Positions 1-5,446 of a stretch of DNA of 6,927 nt are shown here, in pieces. Each line of letters opens with the position of its first letter. Position 1 is the first letter of the stretch. This DNA is from Candidatus Methanocomedens sp. (GTDB taxonomy: Archaea > Halobacteriota > Methanosarcinia > Methanosarcinales > Methanocomedenaceae): positions 1-6,927 of the forward strand of contig PYCK01000081.1 of assembly GCA_009649835.1 (NCBI GenBank). The letters run 5' to 3'. The notes beneath the pieces are model-generated. The model worked only from the letters and a program-made list of their open reading frames with translations, ran no database searches and had not been told where the DNA came from. The translations under genes and the position numbers were made by a program.

Positions 1-86
1 CCCAGGGCCTTATAGGCAGCATTGTGCATAACAGGTGACAGGCTGTGCTCTACAGGGTCGCCGAACACCGCAAATATGGTTTTCAC
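1..86 (-). CDS. aroE: Shikimate dehydrogenase, N-terminal fragment (cut by window edge)
   Basis: Read leftward from a GTG at 86-84, the first 28 codons encode MKTIFAVFGDPVEHSLSPVM followed by HNAAYKAL. The pattern FGDPVEHSLSPxMHNAAYxxLG is the shikimate-binding N-terminal signature of AroE, with the Ser-Leu-Ser pair and the HN dipeptide in place. The enzyme reduces 3-dehydroshikimate to shikimate with NADPH in the cytoplasm. The gene continues beyond position 1, so the NADP-binding half is not seen. Its GTG start overlaps the aroD stop by four bases (GTGA, 83-86), and a GGAGGTG site at 92-98 lies inside the end of aroD, five bases before the start. This suggests translational coupling as the last visible gene of the aro operon. 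The family call is secure; the rest of the protein cannot be judged. Confidence 0.93.
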   Translation of the reverse strand, partial: MKTIFAVFGDPVEHSLSPVMHNAAYKAL

Positions 87-781
87 ATCAGCACCTCCAT
101 ACAGTGTTTGAGTTCATCTATCCTCAACTGGCCCGGTGCCACCGCATCCTCCACTGCTCCGTAAGTAAGCACAGAACCATAGATGGGTGCCACCACCCTG
201 GTATGGCTTCCCAGTTTTCCCATGGCAATGGTACTCACAGGAAAGTCCGCTTCCTGTGTGACCGTAAGGAGGGCCAGTGTATCAGCGGTGCTGTTTGGGG
301 TCACTGCAAGTTTGGCTATATCTGCCCCGTCGTCCATGGCCTGCTCCAGGGTAGCCGTCATAACACTGGCAGGGGGCGTGACCTTAAAATCATGGGACGA
401 GATTATCAATACCTTGTTCAATGATCTTGCCGCATCCACCACCCTGTTGCGCAGGGGTGCGGTAAGTTCCACGTCCACAGCATCCACCCTGGTCAGTGCA
501 GACATAAGCAGTTCCACCCTGGCCTCCTCACTACCGTCCCAACGTCCACCTTCCTTTTGGCAGCGGTTGGTGACTATGATGGGCAGGCCGACAAGTTCAT
601 GTAATTCATCCAGCAGTAGTAAGAGTTCTTTTGTATCCTTTATCCCCAGCAGGTCTATCCTTACTTCAAGGATGTGGGCACCCATTGACCTGGCCTTACT
701 GGCAGTCTGGATGGGGTCAGCGCCAATGGCAGCCACTATGCCCGGGCCCTGCCCCAGGTCAACATGTCCTATCCGTACCAT
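83..781 (-). CDS. aroD: 3-dehydroquinate dehydratase, type I
   Basis: 232 residues, the normal size for archaeal type I dehydroquinases. The enzyme dehydrates 3-dehydroquinate to 3-dehydroshikimate through a Schiff base. Visible landmarks are EVRID (39-43) on an early beta strand, VTNR (70-73), VDVEL (102-106), the SSHDF motif with catalytic His130, the ADIAKLAV motif with Schiff-base Lys157, MGKLGSHTRV (187-196) and a C-terminal TYG...APGQL (206-219) substrate-binding segment. The ATG at 781-779 follows AGAGG with almost no spacer, which is poor as a ribosome site. The N-terminus MVRIGHVDLG nevertheless aligns directly with Methanosarcina AroD (remembered sequence), so this start is preferred, and no better in-frame start follows. 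It lies 14 bases after aroB' and overlaps aroE by four bases. No residue of the active site is missing. Confidence 0.97.
   Translation of the reverse strand: MVRIGHVDLGQGPGIVAAIGADPIQTASKARSMGAHILEVRIDLLGIKDTKELLLLLDELHELVGLPIIVTNRCQKEGGRWDGSEEARVELLMSALTRVDAVDVELTAPLRNRVVDAARSLNKVLIISSHDFKVTPPASVMTATLEQAMDDGADIAKLAVTPNSTADTLALLTVTQEADFPVSTIAMGKLGSHTRVVAPIYGSVLTYGAVEDAVAPGQLRIDELKHCMEVLM
92..98 (-). promoter_or_regulatory. Ribosome binding site of aroE inside the end of aroD
   Basis: Read on the minus strand this is GGAGGTG, five bases before the GTG start of aroE at 86. It matches the archaeal 16S anti-SD and supports a GTG start that overlaps the aroD stop. Confidence 0.75.
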
Positions 782-795
782 TCCTCTGTACCGTG

Positions 796-1941
796 TTATT
801 TTTCAATAATGGTTTCCTCGATCTTCATACCGAAATGCCGGGCAGTGTCCTCATAATTGACAACCACTTCATCGCCTTCCTTCAGGGCGGCTACTGAAAT
901 GGGTTTTCCGTCCTTGCCGACAAGTTTGATGGTCTCTGCATTCTGGAGTATGGTCTTGATAATAGAATCATCTACCCTGGCTTCAACAAGCAGCATGGGT
1001 CTTCTCTCGATTTTTACCCTTCCAACAATAGCAGGCTTCTGGCGTCCTTTGGAATCCACTATCAGCACTTCATCCCCTGCACTAAGTTCTGAGAGGTACT
1101 GGGTTTTGTCACCAACCTTGACATAGGCATGGACCGCACCCGCATTCACCCTGAATGGCCTGGCTGCGACATAGGGACTGTCCTCTGATTCGGAATGTAC
1201 CAGGAACAGGCCGTTGGACTGGCTGCCAACCAGCATACCTTCACCCAGCGTCATTAAGGAGCAAGTGTCCACACAGACACGATCCCCCATTCCAACAGGC
1301 TTGACCTTTGTGATTGTGGCAACACTGAGGGGCATTTCCTCAGACCCGGTCTGCTCTACAGCCTTAACCGTTCTCTTGATCTCAGATGGGTCATCGGTAT
1401 CCAGGAGCACCCCGTCCGAACCGTGTTCCATTGTCTCGTATGCGACTATGGTCTCTTCTGCATCCCTGACACCTGATATGATCTTAACGTCCAGTTCCTG
1501 CAGGGCTGCTATGAGATTCTCCAGCGGGATGACTTTCCAGTCCGTTCCCACTACAATGATATAATCACAGACCTTGCCCAGTTCGGCAGCAAATTCTTCG
1601 TACTGTTTATCCTGGATCACTACATATCCGGCTGTGGCCAATCCCTTGTCCTTCAACTGGATAGCCAGGTTGATATCCCTGCTTCCGGATAAATCATTTG
1701 GCAATGGATGTGTTCCGTCGCCTTCACTGTTCTTACCCACAACAAAGACATCTGCATCCCCTTCCCCGTCCCTGGCAAATGCAGCCACTTTTATGCTGCC
1801 AAGTTCCCGTACCAGGGGAATATCGTCTTCATTGACCAGGATGAAGTCTACTCCGGATTCAAGTCCGGTAGTGATCATTTGTTTCCGGTCATCCCAGTCC
1901 CCGGAATCTGCTTTTATCCATAATGTCTTATCAACGTTCAC
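796..1941 (-). CDS. aroB': 3-dehydroquinate synthase II (archaeal AroB')
   Basis: 381 residues, full length for the archaeal family typified by MJ1249. It performs NAD-dependent oxidative deamination and cyclisation of 2-amino-3,7-dideoxy-D-threo-hept-6-ulosonate (ADH) to 3-dehydroquinate, and is unrelated to bacterial AroB. Family segments seen are the N-terminal LWIKA..GDWDDRK (7-20), GVDFILVNEDD (30-40), MGDRVCVDTCSLM (218-230), LVGSQSNGLFLVHSE (237-251), RPFRVNAGAVHAY (261-273), GRQKPAIVGRVKIERRP (299-315) and TARHFGM (366-372). The start is GTG at 1941-1939, overlapping the aroA' stop in a GTGA junction, with GGAGG at 1949-1953 inside aroA'. This indicates coupled translation of two successive pathway enzymes. 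The C-terminal IIEK and TAA stop are intact. The identification is firm. Confidence 0.97.
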   Translation of the reverse strand: MNVDKTLWIKADSGDWDDRKQMITTGLESGVDFILVNEDDIPLVRELGSIKVAAFARDGEGDADVFVVGKNSEGDGTHPLPNDLSGSRDINLAIQLKDKGLATAGYVVIQDKQYEEFAAELGKVCDYIIVVGTDWKVIPLENLIAALQELDVKIISGVRDAEETIVAYETMEHGSDGVLLDTDDPSEIKRTVKAVEQTGSEEMPLSVATITKVKPVGMGDRVCVDTCSLMTLGEGMLVGSQSNGLFLVHSESEDSPYVAARPFRVNAGAVHAYVKVGDKTQYLSELSAGDEVLIVDSKGRQKPAIVGRVKIERRPMLLVEARVDDSIIKTILQNAETIKLVGKDGKPISVAALKEGDEVVVNYEDTARHFGMKIEETIIEK

Positions 1942-2735
1942 TTCAGTTCCTCCAGGGCTTTCTCCACACTTGTATTGTTATGCACTATCCTGGTGATTGC
2001 CCTGGTCATCTTTGTTGGATCGGGATGTTGAAATACATTTCTACCTATGGCGACGCCCCTGCCACCTGCATCCAGGCAGCCCCGGATCATTTCTAAAAAC
2101 TCGGCATCGGTCTCGGTCTTGGGACCGCCTGCCATGACCACAGGGACCGGGCATCCGGCAACAACGTCCTTGAATGTGTCAGGGTCACCGGTATAGTTGG
2201 TCTTGATCACATCGGCTCCCAGTTCTGCCCCTGCACGTGCGGCATGTGCTACCAGTTCAGGGTCATTGGGATCGGCGATGTTCCTTCCCCTGGGATACAT
2301 CATGGCCACCAGGGGCATACCCCAGAAGTCACAGTCTTCTGCTACGCTTCCCAGATTCTCAAGCTGGTTGGATTCTGTTTCGCTGCCTATATTAACATGA
2401 ACGCTGACAGCATCCGCACCCAGTTTGATGGCCTCTTCTACAGAACAGACCTGTACCTTATCATTGGGATCGGGTCCAAGGGCAGTTGATGCACTCATGT
2501 GGATGATAAGCCCCACATCGGACCCATAACCCCTGTGTCCGTGCTTTGCCATGCCCTTCTGGAGTAGTACCGCATTGGCACCACCATCGGCAACCTTATC
2601 GACCATCTTTGGCAAATCTACCAGCCCGGTCACAGGGCCTACTGATATGCCGTGGTCCATTGGTATTATTACCATATTCCTGCTCTGCCTGTCCAATATT
2701 CGTTCTATTCTGATACTCTTTCCTATTTCTGACAT
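1938..2735 (-). CDS. aroA': ADH synthase (2-amino-3,7-dideoxy-D-threo-hept-6-ulosonate synthase; class I aldolase family)
   Basis: 265 residues, the usual length of the MJ0400 family. It condenses L-aspartate semialdehyde with 6-deoxy-5-ketofructose 1-phosphate to give ADH, the archaeal substitute for the DAHP synthase step. It is a class I (Schiff-base) TIM-barrel enzyme related to archaeal fructose-bisphosphate aldolase. Visible landmarks are IIPMDHG (23-29, Asp27), MMYPRG (145-150, Tyr147), VIKTNYTGD with the Schiff-base Lys178, and the phosphate-binding GGPK (203-206) and GRGVAIGRNVFQH (225-237). Asp27, Tyr147 and Lys178 keep the spacing of the catalytic trio described for MJ0400. The ATG at 2735 follows AAGGTGA by four bases. 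It is the first gene of the operon, and its neighbour aroB' consumes its product, which favours ADH synthase over a glycolytic aldolase. Confidence 0.96.
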   Translation of the reverse strand: MSEIGKSIRIERILDRQSRNMVIIPMDHGISVGPVTGLVDLPKMVDKVADGGANAVLLQKGMAKHGHRGYGSDVGLIIHMSASTALGPDPNDKVQVCSVEEAIKLGADAVSVHVNIGSETESNQLENLGSVAEDCDFWGMPLVAMMYPRGRNIADPNDPELVAHAARAGAELGADVIKTNYTGDPDTFKDVVAGCPVPVVMAGGPKTETDAEFLEMIRGCLDAGGRGVAIGRNVFQHPDPTKMTRAITRIVHNNTSVEKALEELK

Positions 2736-2739
2736 TAGT

Positions 2740-2746
2740 TCACCTT
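2740..2746 (-). promoter_or_regulatory. Ribosome binding site of aroA'
   Basis: AAGGTGA on the minus strand, four bases before the ATG at 2735. It matches the archaeal GGTGA-type Shine-Dalgarno and fixes the start of the first operon gene. Confidence 0.65.
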
Positions 2747-2780
2747 ATTATGTTAGTGTGTGACATAGTAGCACGATTCA

Positions 2781-2790
2781 ATATATAAGG
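2781..2790 (-). promoter_or_regulatory. TATA box of the aro operon
   Basis: On the minus strand CCTTATATAT fits the archaeal TATA consensus. Counting about 26 bases on places the transcript start near 2759, giving a leader of roughly 24 bases that contains the GGTGA site. A second TATA-like element (TTTTATATAA, about 2838-2848) lies further upstream and could give a longer leader. Start sites are inferred, not measured. Confidence 0.6.
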
Positions 2791-2862
2791 ATATCGTTTT
2801 AAGTAATCGCTCATCCCATTAGCAACCTGCGAAATAATTATATAAAAGTTAGGCTTTATGAA

Positions 2863-2957
2863 GATGTGAATCAGGAAAATACTTTCCTGAAAAAAAAGAA
2901 TGTCCTGTAAATTTCACATCATTCAATCTGGACAGATAATATGTGTTATTTACAGGA
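2863..2957. other. Complex inverted-repeat element; probable terminator of the 31-codon gene or a structured RNA
   Basis: Three sets of inverted repeats interlock here. A long stem pairs TCCTGTAAAT (2903-2912) with ATTTACAGGA (2948-2957). It continues after two T-T mismatches with CACAT (2915-2919) and ATGTG (2941-2945), and a further ATCTG/CAGAT pair sits in the loop (2926-2937). A second perfect 8-base stem, TCAGGAAA/TTTCCTGA, lies at 2871-2890. GATGTGAA (2863-2870) is complementary to TTCACATC (2913-2920), so that segment can pair in two exclusive ways. On the minus strand the long stem is followed after five bases by eight T (2897-2890), which looks like a stem-loop plus oligo-T terminator for the gene at 3023-3118. 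TATA-like sequences lie on both sides, so an independent small RNA is possible. Confidence 0.6.
2890..2897 (-). terminator. Oligo-T terminator after a stem-loop
   Basis: Eight consecutive T on the minus strand, five bases past the end of the long stem at 2903-2957. Archaeal RNA polymerase terminates at such T tracts. It lies about 125 bases downstream of the stop of the 31-codon gene and upstream of the aroA' promoter, so it would insulate the aro operon. Confidence 0.55.
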
Positions 2958-3022
2958 TTTCCATATTTAAAATTTTCTACAAAACTCAAGTCGACTTTTA
3001 AAACACTTTCAAGCTTGATTTT

Positions 3023-3118
3023 TTAAGCCTTGGGTTTCGGAGCTTTTCTGGCTCTCACTTGTGCATCATACTTCTTGAGTCTATCTTGTTCTTCCTTAGA
3101 AACTTTAGATTCAGCCAT
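3023..3118 (-). CDS. Small basic protein, 31 residues, unknown function
   Basis: Minus-strand reading gives M-AESKVSKEEQDRLKKYDAQ followed by VRARKAPKPKA and a TAA stop. The protein is very polar and basic, with one short predicted helix (about residues 7-24) and a Lys/Pro/Ala tail, no cysteine and no membrane segment. That composition would suit a nucleic-acid- or ribosome-associated peptide, but I do not recognise the family. Support for it being a real gene is contextual. It has a near-ideal GAGGTGA site (3126-3132) seven bases before the ATG, a TATA box at 3171-3180 placed to give a leader of about 31 bases, and a stem-loop with a T8 tract downstream. It sits alone between the HD gene and the aro operon on the same strand. 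Confidence 0.65.
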   Translation of the reverse strand: MAESKVSKEEQDRLKKYDAQVRARKAPKPKA

Positions 3119-3125
3119 TTTATAT

Positions 3126-3132
3126 TCACCTC
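3126..3132 (-). promoter_or_regulatory. Strong ribosome binding site of the 31-codon gene
   Basis: GAGGTGA on the minus strand, seven bases before the ATG at 3118. It is the best Shine-Dalgarno match to the archaeal 16S 3' end among the intergenic starts in this window, and the main reason to accept so short a gene. Confidence 0.7.
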
Positions 3133-3170
3133 TTGTTCAATGTGTTCTGCCTGCCAGTTCTTATTGCCAG

Positions 3171-3180
3171 CATATAAGCA
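3171..3180 (-). promoter_or_regulatory. TATA box of the 31-codon gene
   Basis: TGCTTATATG on the minus strand. Transcription would begin near 3149, leaving room for the GAGGTGA site in a 31-base leader. The rest of 3119-3316 carries no gene. It contains an AT-rich patch with a short ACATA/TATGT inverted repeat (about 3251-3264) of unknown meaning and a weak T-rich stretch just after the HD gene. Confidence 0.5.
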
Positions 3181-3316
3181 CATTTAAGTTCCGCACCCAG
3201 TTCTCCACTGATCCTGGAAGCAAACCTATTATTAAGTTTTATCTAATTGTACATAAATATATGTGATAAATACCAGGATGGTTTTGGGTGCCCTAATAAA
3301 ATAGATAATTCCACAT

Positions 3317-4516
3317 TCAATTGCCCAGCATCTCGCTAAGGTTCAATTGCCTGGTATCCTTTTTAACCTGGAAGAAATCACTGGCAGTAGTGGTGACCTG
3401 CTCCCTGTATTCGGGCAGTGTATATATCCCCAGTCTCCAGTTATCCATATGTGCCTGCTCCAGGTTGCGTACTATGGGTGATGCCTCGTCCAGCCGTACC
3501 ATCCTGCCGTTGAACACGATATTGGCCTTCATTTCAGTCATATCCGGCATCCCTGGTATATCCACCACCACATATCCGGCAGGTACGCCCGCTTCCTCTG
3601 CCAGTTCCTGCTCAAGTCGTTTTGGGCTGTTCCGGTAACGCTCCACCACTTCCATGTTTACCGATGCCAGGCTGGCATACAGTGAGCGCTTGAAGAGTTT
3701 ACGTTCCCGTATCCTGACCATTAGTTCGGCAGCATAGCCGCCAGCATCCATTAACCGGGCTTCCAGCATGCCGTCATCCATGGATTGCAGCCCGGCAGTG
3801 TCCAGTGCCCCTTCGGAAATGGCAGCCTGGCAGGCTCGCAGCAACATGGTCTCTGCAATCCTGCTTACATGATGGTAATATACTGTAGGGTGCATGAAAA
3901 ACCTGGACACCAATAAGCTTTCGCAAGCTTGCAGGCCCCCTGGTTCGATCACGAATTTTCCTTCATAGAATTTAAGGGAATGAATGAGTCTTTCCAGATC
4001 GATGACGCCGTAGGCCACACCTGTATAATGGGCGTCCCGTACCAGGTAATCCATACGGTCCATATCGATCTCGCTGTTTAGTACACTGCCGATCTGGGTC
4101 TCACCCCTGATGTGGGCGGTGATGTTGGATGGCTTGATCGAAAACTCATCCAGGATGGCTGCAAGTTCAGGCTGCCTGAGTATATGTGATATCTCATCAT
4201 GCCCGTGCCTGGTATATTGCCTGAGCAGGTCTTCGGTGACATGGGAGAATGGGCCGTGCCCCACATCGTGCAACAGTGCAGCGACCCTGATCTCATCGGG
4301 TGTGTCATGGTCAATGTGCTCAAGTAGCTGACATGTCAGGTGATACGTGCCCAGGGAGTGCTCGAACCTGGTATGGTTAGCTCCCGGATAGACCAGATGT
4401 GACAGGCCGAGCTGGCGGATCCTGCGCAGCCGCTGCATCTGTGGTGTATCGATAATTGCCAGTGCCAGTTCATCCATTTCGATATAACCGTGAATGGGGT
4501 CCCGCACTACCTTCAT
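3317..4516 (-). CDS. HD-domain phosphohydrolase, SAMHD1/dGTPase-like (COG1078)
   Basis: 399 residues from the preferred start. The N-terminus MKVVRDPIHGYIEM is the family opening. The metal-binding HD set is complete: His53 (TRFEHSLGTYHL), His83-Asp84 (LLHDVGHGPFSH) and Asp153 in SEIDMDRMDYLVRD (148-161), followed by the usual HYTGVAYG. These proteins are cytoplasmic phosphohydrolases. Characterised relatives cleave dNTPs to nucleosides plus triphosphate, but the substrate here cannot be read from sequence. The open frame extends 19 codons further upstream (to 4573). That extension is hydrophobic, unlike the family and lies in the divergent promoter, so ATG 4516 is chosen. No Shine-Dalgarno precedes it, and a leaderless or short-leader transcript is likely. 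It is divergent from the COG2122 gene. Confidence 0.9.
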   Translation of the reverse strand: MKVVRDPIHGYIEMDELALAIIDTPQMQRLRRIRQLGLSHLVYPGANHTRFEHSLGTYHLTCQLLEHIDHDTPDEIRVAALLHDVGHGPFSHVTEDLLRQYTRHGHDEISHILRQPELAAILDEFSIKPSNITAHIRGETQIGSVLNSEIDMDRMDYLVRDAHYTGVAYGVIDLERLIHSLKFYEGKFVIEPGGLQACESLLVSRFFMHPTVYYHHVSRIAETMLLRACQAAISEGALDTAGLQSMDDGMLEARLMDAGGYAAELMVRIRERKLFKRSLYASLASVNMEVVERYRNSPKRLEQELAEEAGVPAGYVVVDIPGMPDMTEMKANIVFNGRMVRLDEASPIVRNLEQAHMDNWRLGIYTLPEYREQVTTTASDFFQVKKDTRQLNLSEMLGN

Positions 4517-4589
4517 GGTTAAGGAATTATATTTAAGGTAGATAAACATATGGAAGTTTATATGCATAAACAAGGAAAGTGATGCTTTT
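4517..4589. promoter_or_regulatory. Divergent promoter region with three GTTTAT/ATAAAC half-sites
   Basis: These 73 bases separate the HD gene and the COG2122 gene. ATAAAC occurs at 4542-4547, GTTTAT at 4556-4561 and ATAAAC at 4566-4571, that is, three half-sites in alternating orientation with spacers of 8 and 4 bases. TATA-like sequences overlap them: ATTATATTTAA (4526-4536) or TTTATATG (4557-4564) for the plus strand, and GTTTATCT or CATATAAAC-type elements for the minus strand. A factor bound here could affect both genes. Part of the symmetry could simply be TATA sequences facing both ways. Confidence 0.45.
4578..4583 (+). promoter_or_regulatory. Possible ribosome binding site deciding a TTG start
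   Basis: AGTGAT, six bases before the TTG at 4590, partly matches the GGTGAT part of the archaeal SD. An ATG at 4582 is in another frame and reaches a stop after nine codons, so it is not the start. Confidence 0.4.
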
Positions 4590-5300
4590 TTGCGGGTTCA
4601 CTACAGGTTGAAAGAGACTATTGTAACACTGGGCGCTGAAAGGGAAGAGTATATCGAGATAGCCAGGGCTGCCATCCGCAAACAGCGAAGCCTCCTGGAG
4701 GGTTATATCAGCTCAGACCCATTTTTCAGGATCACACTTGAACCCTATGATGTGCCGGACTCTGCCCCTGATATTGTCCGCAGGATGGCAGGGGCATGCA
4801 GGTCAGTAGGCATCGGGCCCATGGGTGCTGTGGCCGGGACCATTGCATGGATGGCTGTGGAGGCCATGGTGGAGGCAGGAGCTACTTATGCCTTTGTGGA
4901 CAATGGGGGGGATATTGCGCTTTTTACTGACCGGCCCCTGTTAATTGGTATATTTGCCGGCAATTCTTCCATAAAGGACCTGGGGCTTGAAGTGCAGCCA
5001 GGTGACGCTATCCAGGGCATCTGCACTTCATCGGGTACGGTGGGGCCGTCTATCAGTTTCGGGACTGCCGATGCCGCCCTTGTGGTATCCGGGGATGTCT
5101 CGCTGGCGGATGCGGCGGCTACGGCGCTGGGCAATGCTGTGCCGGATGAGGGCGAGCTTGAGGTAGCCTTTGATGTGGTCAGGGGAGTGCGTGCCATCCA
5201 GGGTGCAATGGTGATCAAGGATGACGGGTTTGCGGTATGGGGAGAACTGCCGAGGCTGGCCAGGGCCAGGATGAAGCCTGATTTTATTACACGGGGTTAG
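4590..5300 (+). CDS. UPF0280/COG2122 family protein, ApbE-like; probable sulfide-assimilation factor
   Basis: 236 residues, close to the family norm. Seen are the N-terminal HYRLKETIVTL (4-14), a glycine-rich GPMGAVAGTIA (76-86), VDNGGDIAL (103-111, like the ApbE VNxGGD motif), GICTSSGTVGPSISFG (143-158), and LADAAATALGN (172-182, like the ApbE A-x-ATALF helix). The protein is a distant relative of ApbE flavin transferases. There is no signal peptide, so it is cytoplasmic. In Methanosarcina acetivorans the COG2122 protein MA1715 has been reported to support efficient sulfide assimilation for homocysteine synthesis; that role is inferred here by family. The only sensible start is TTG at 4590: the in-frame stop upstream is at 4539, no ATG or GTG lies between, and the family N-terminus begins here. 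AGTGAT at 4578-4583 may serve as its ribosome site. Confidence 0.87.
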   Translation: MRVHYRLKETIVTLGAEREEYIEIARAAIRKQRSLLEGYISSDPFFRITLEPYDVPDSAPDIVRRMAGACRSVGIGPMGAVAGTIAWMAVEAMVEAGATYAFVDNGGDIALFTDRPLLIGIFAGNSSIKDLGLEVQPGDAIQGICTSSGTVGPSISFGTADAALVVSGDVSLADAAATALGNAVPDEGELEVAFDVVRGVRAIQGAMVIKDDGFAVWGELPRLARARMKPDFITRG

Positions 5301-5304
5301 GTCA

Positions 5305-5309
5305 TTTTT
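5305..5309 (+). terminator. Short oligo-T tract after the COG2122 gene
   Basis: Five T followed by a pyrimidine run, five bases after the TAG stop. This resembles a simple archaeal T-tract terminator; there is no stem-loop. Confidence 0.35.
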
Positions 5310-5408
5310 CTCTCTGTGATTGTACGTTATCAATACCGTTCAAAAAATATTATATATCATGAAGTTAAGTAATTAAATGAAGAAAAAAAATGTGAATTAT
5401 TATATAAA

Positions 5409-5427
5409 TGTAAATTTTATATTTACA
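5409..5427. repeat. Inverted repeat TGTAAAT-5-ATTTACA upstream of the nucleotidyltransferase-like gene
   Basis: Perfect 7-base arms separated by five bases, ending 19 bases before the ATG at 5447 and just downstream of the TATA-like TTATATAAA (about 5400-5408). The position near the expected transcript start suits a repressor site. The same arms (TGTAAAT/ATTTACA) occur in the long stem at 2903-2957. The AT-rich background makes chance possible. Confidence 0.4.
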
Positions 5428-5435
5428 ATGTTGTG

Positions 5436-5442
5436 GGAGTGA
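5436..5442 (+). promoter_or_regulatory. Ribosome binding site of the nucleotidyltransferase-like gene
   Basis: GGAGTGA four bases before the ATG at 5447, a good archaeal SD. It argues that this degenerate gene is still translated. Confidence 0.6.
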
Positions 5443-5446
5443 GTTA

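Noticed and set aside
183..809. Long plus-strand open frame opposite aroD
   Set aside because: It is the antisense shadow of a conserved gene: Ser/Thr/Ala-rich translation, no ribosome site, no family resemblance.
2990..2999. Perfect 10-base palindrome at 2990-2999 (AAGTCGACTT) and CAAGCTTG nearby
   Set aside because: Short palindromes in AT-rich DNA without neighbouring T tract or promoter position; expected by chance.
3030..3266. 78-codon plus-strand frame over the 31-codon gene
   Set aside because: No ribosome site, translation resembles nothing, and it runs antisense through the better-supported small gene and its promoter.
4517..4573. 19-codon N-terminal extension of the HD protein
   Set aside because: Hydrophobic, absent from the family, which begins MKVxRDPxHGYI, and placed over the divergent promoter elements; AT-rich non-coding character.
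5377..5442. 21-codon plus-strand frame ahead of the nucleotidyltransferase-like gene, starting where a leaderless transcript from a TATA at about 5348-5356 would begin
   Set aside because: Low-complexity Lys/Asn/Tyr translation from AT-rich promoter DNA, no ribosome site, and it overlaps the dyad and the SD of the next gene; no positive evidence of coding.
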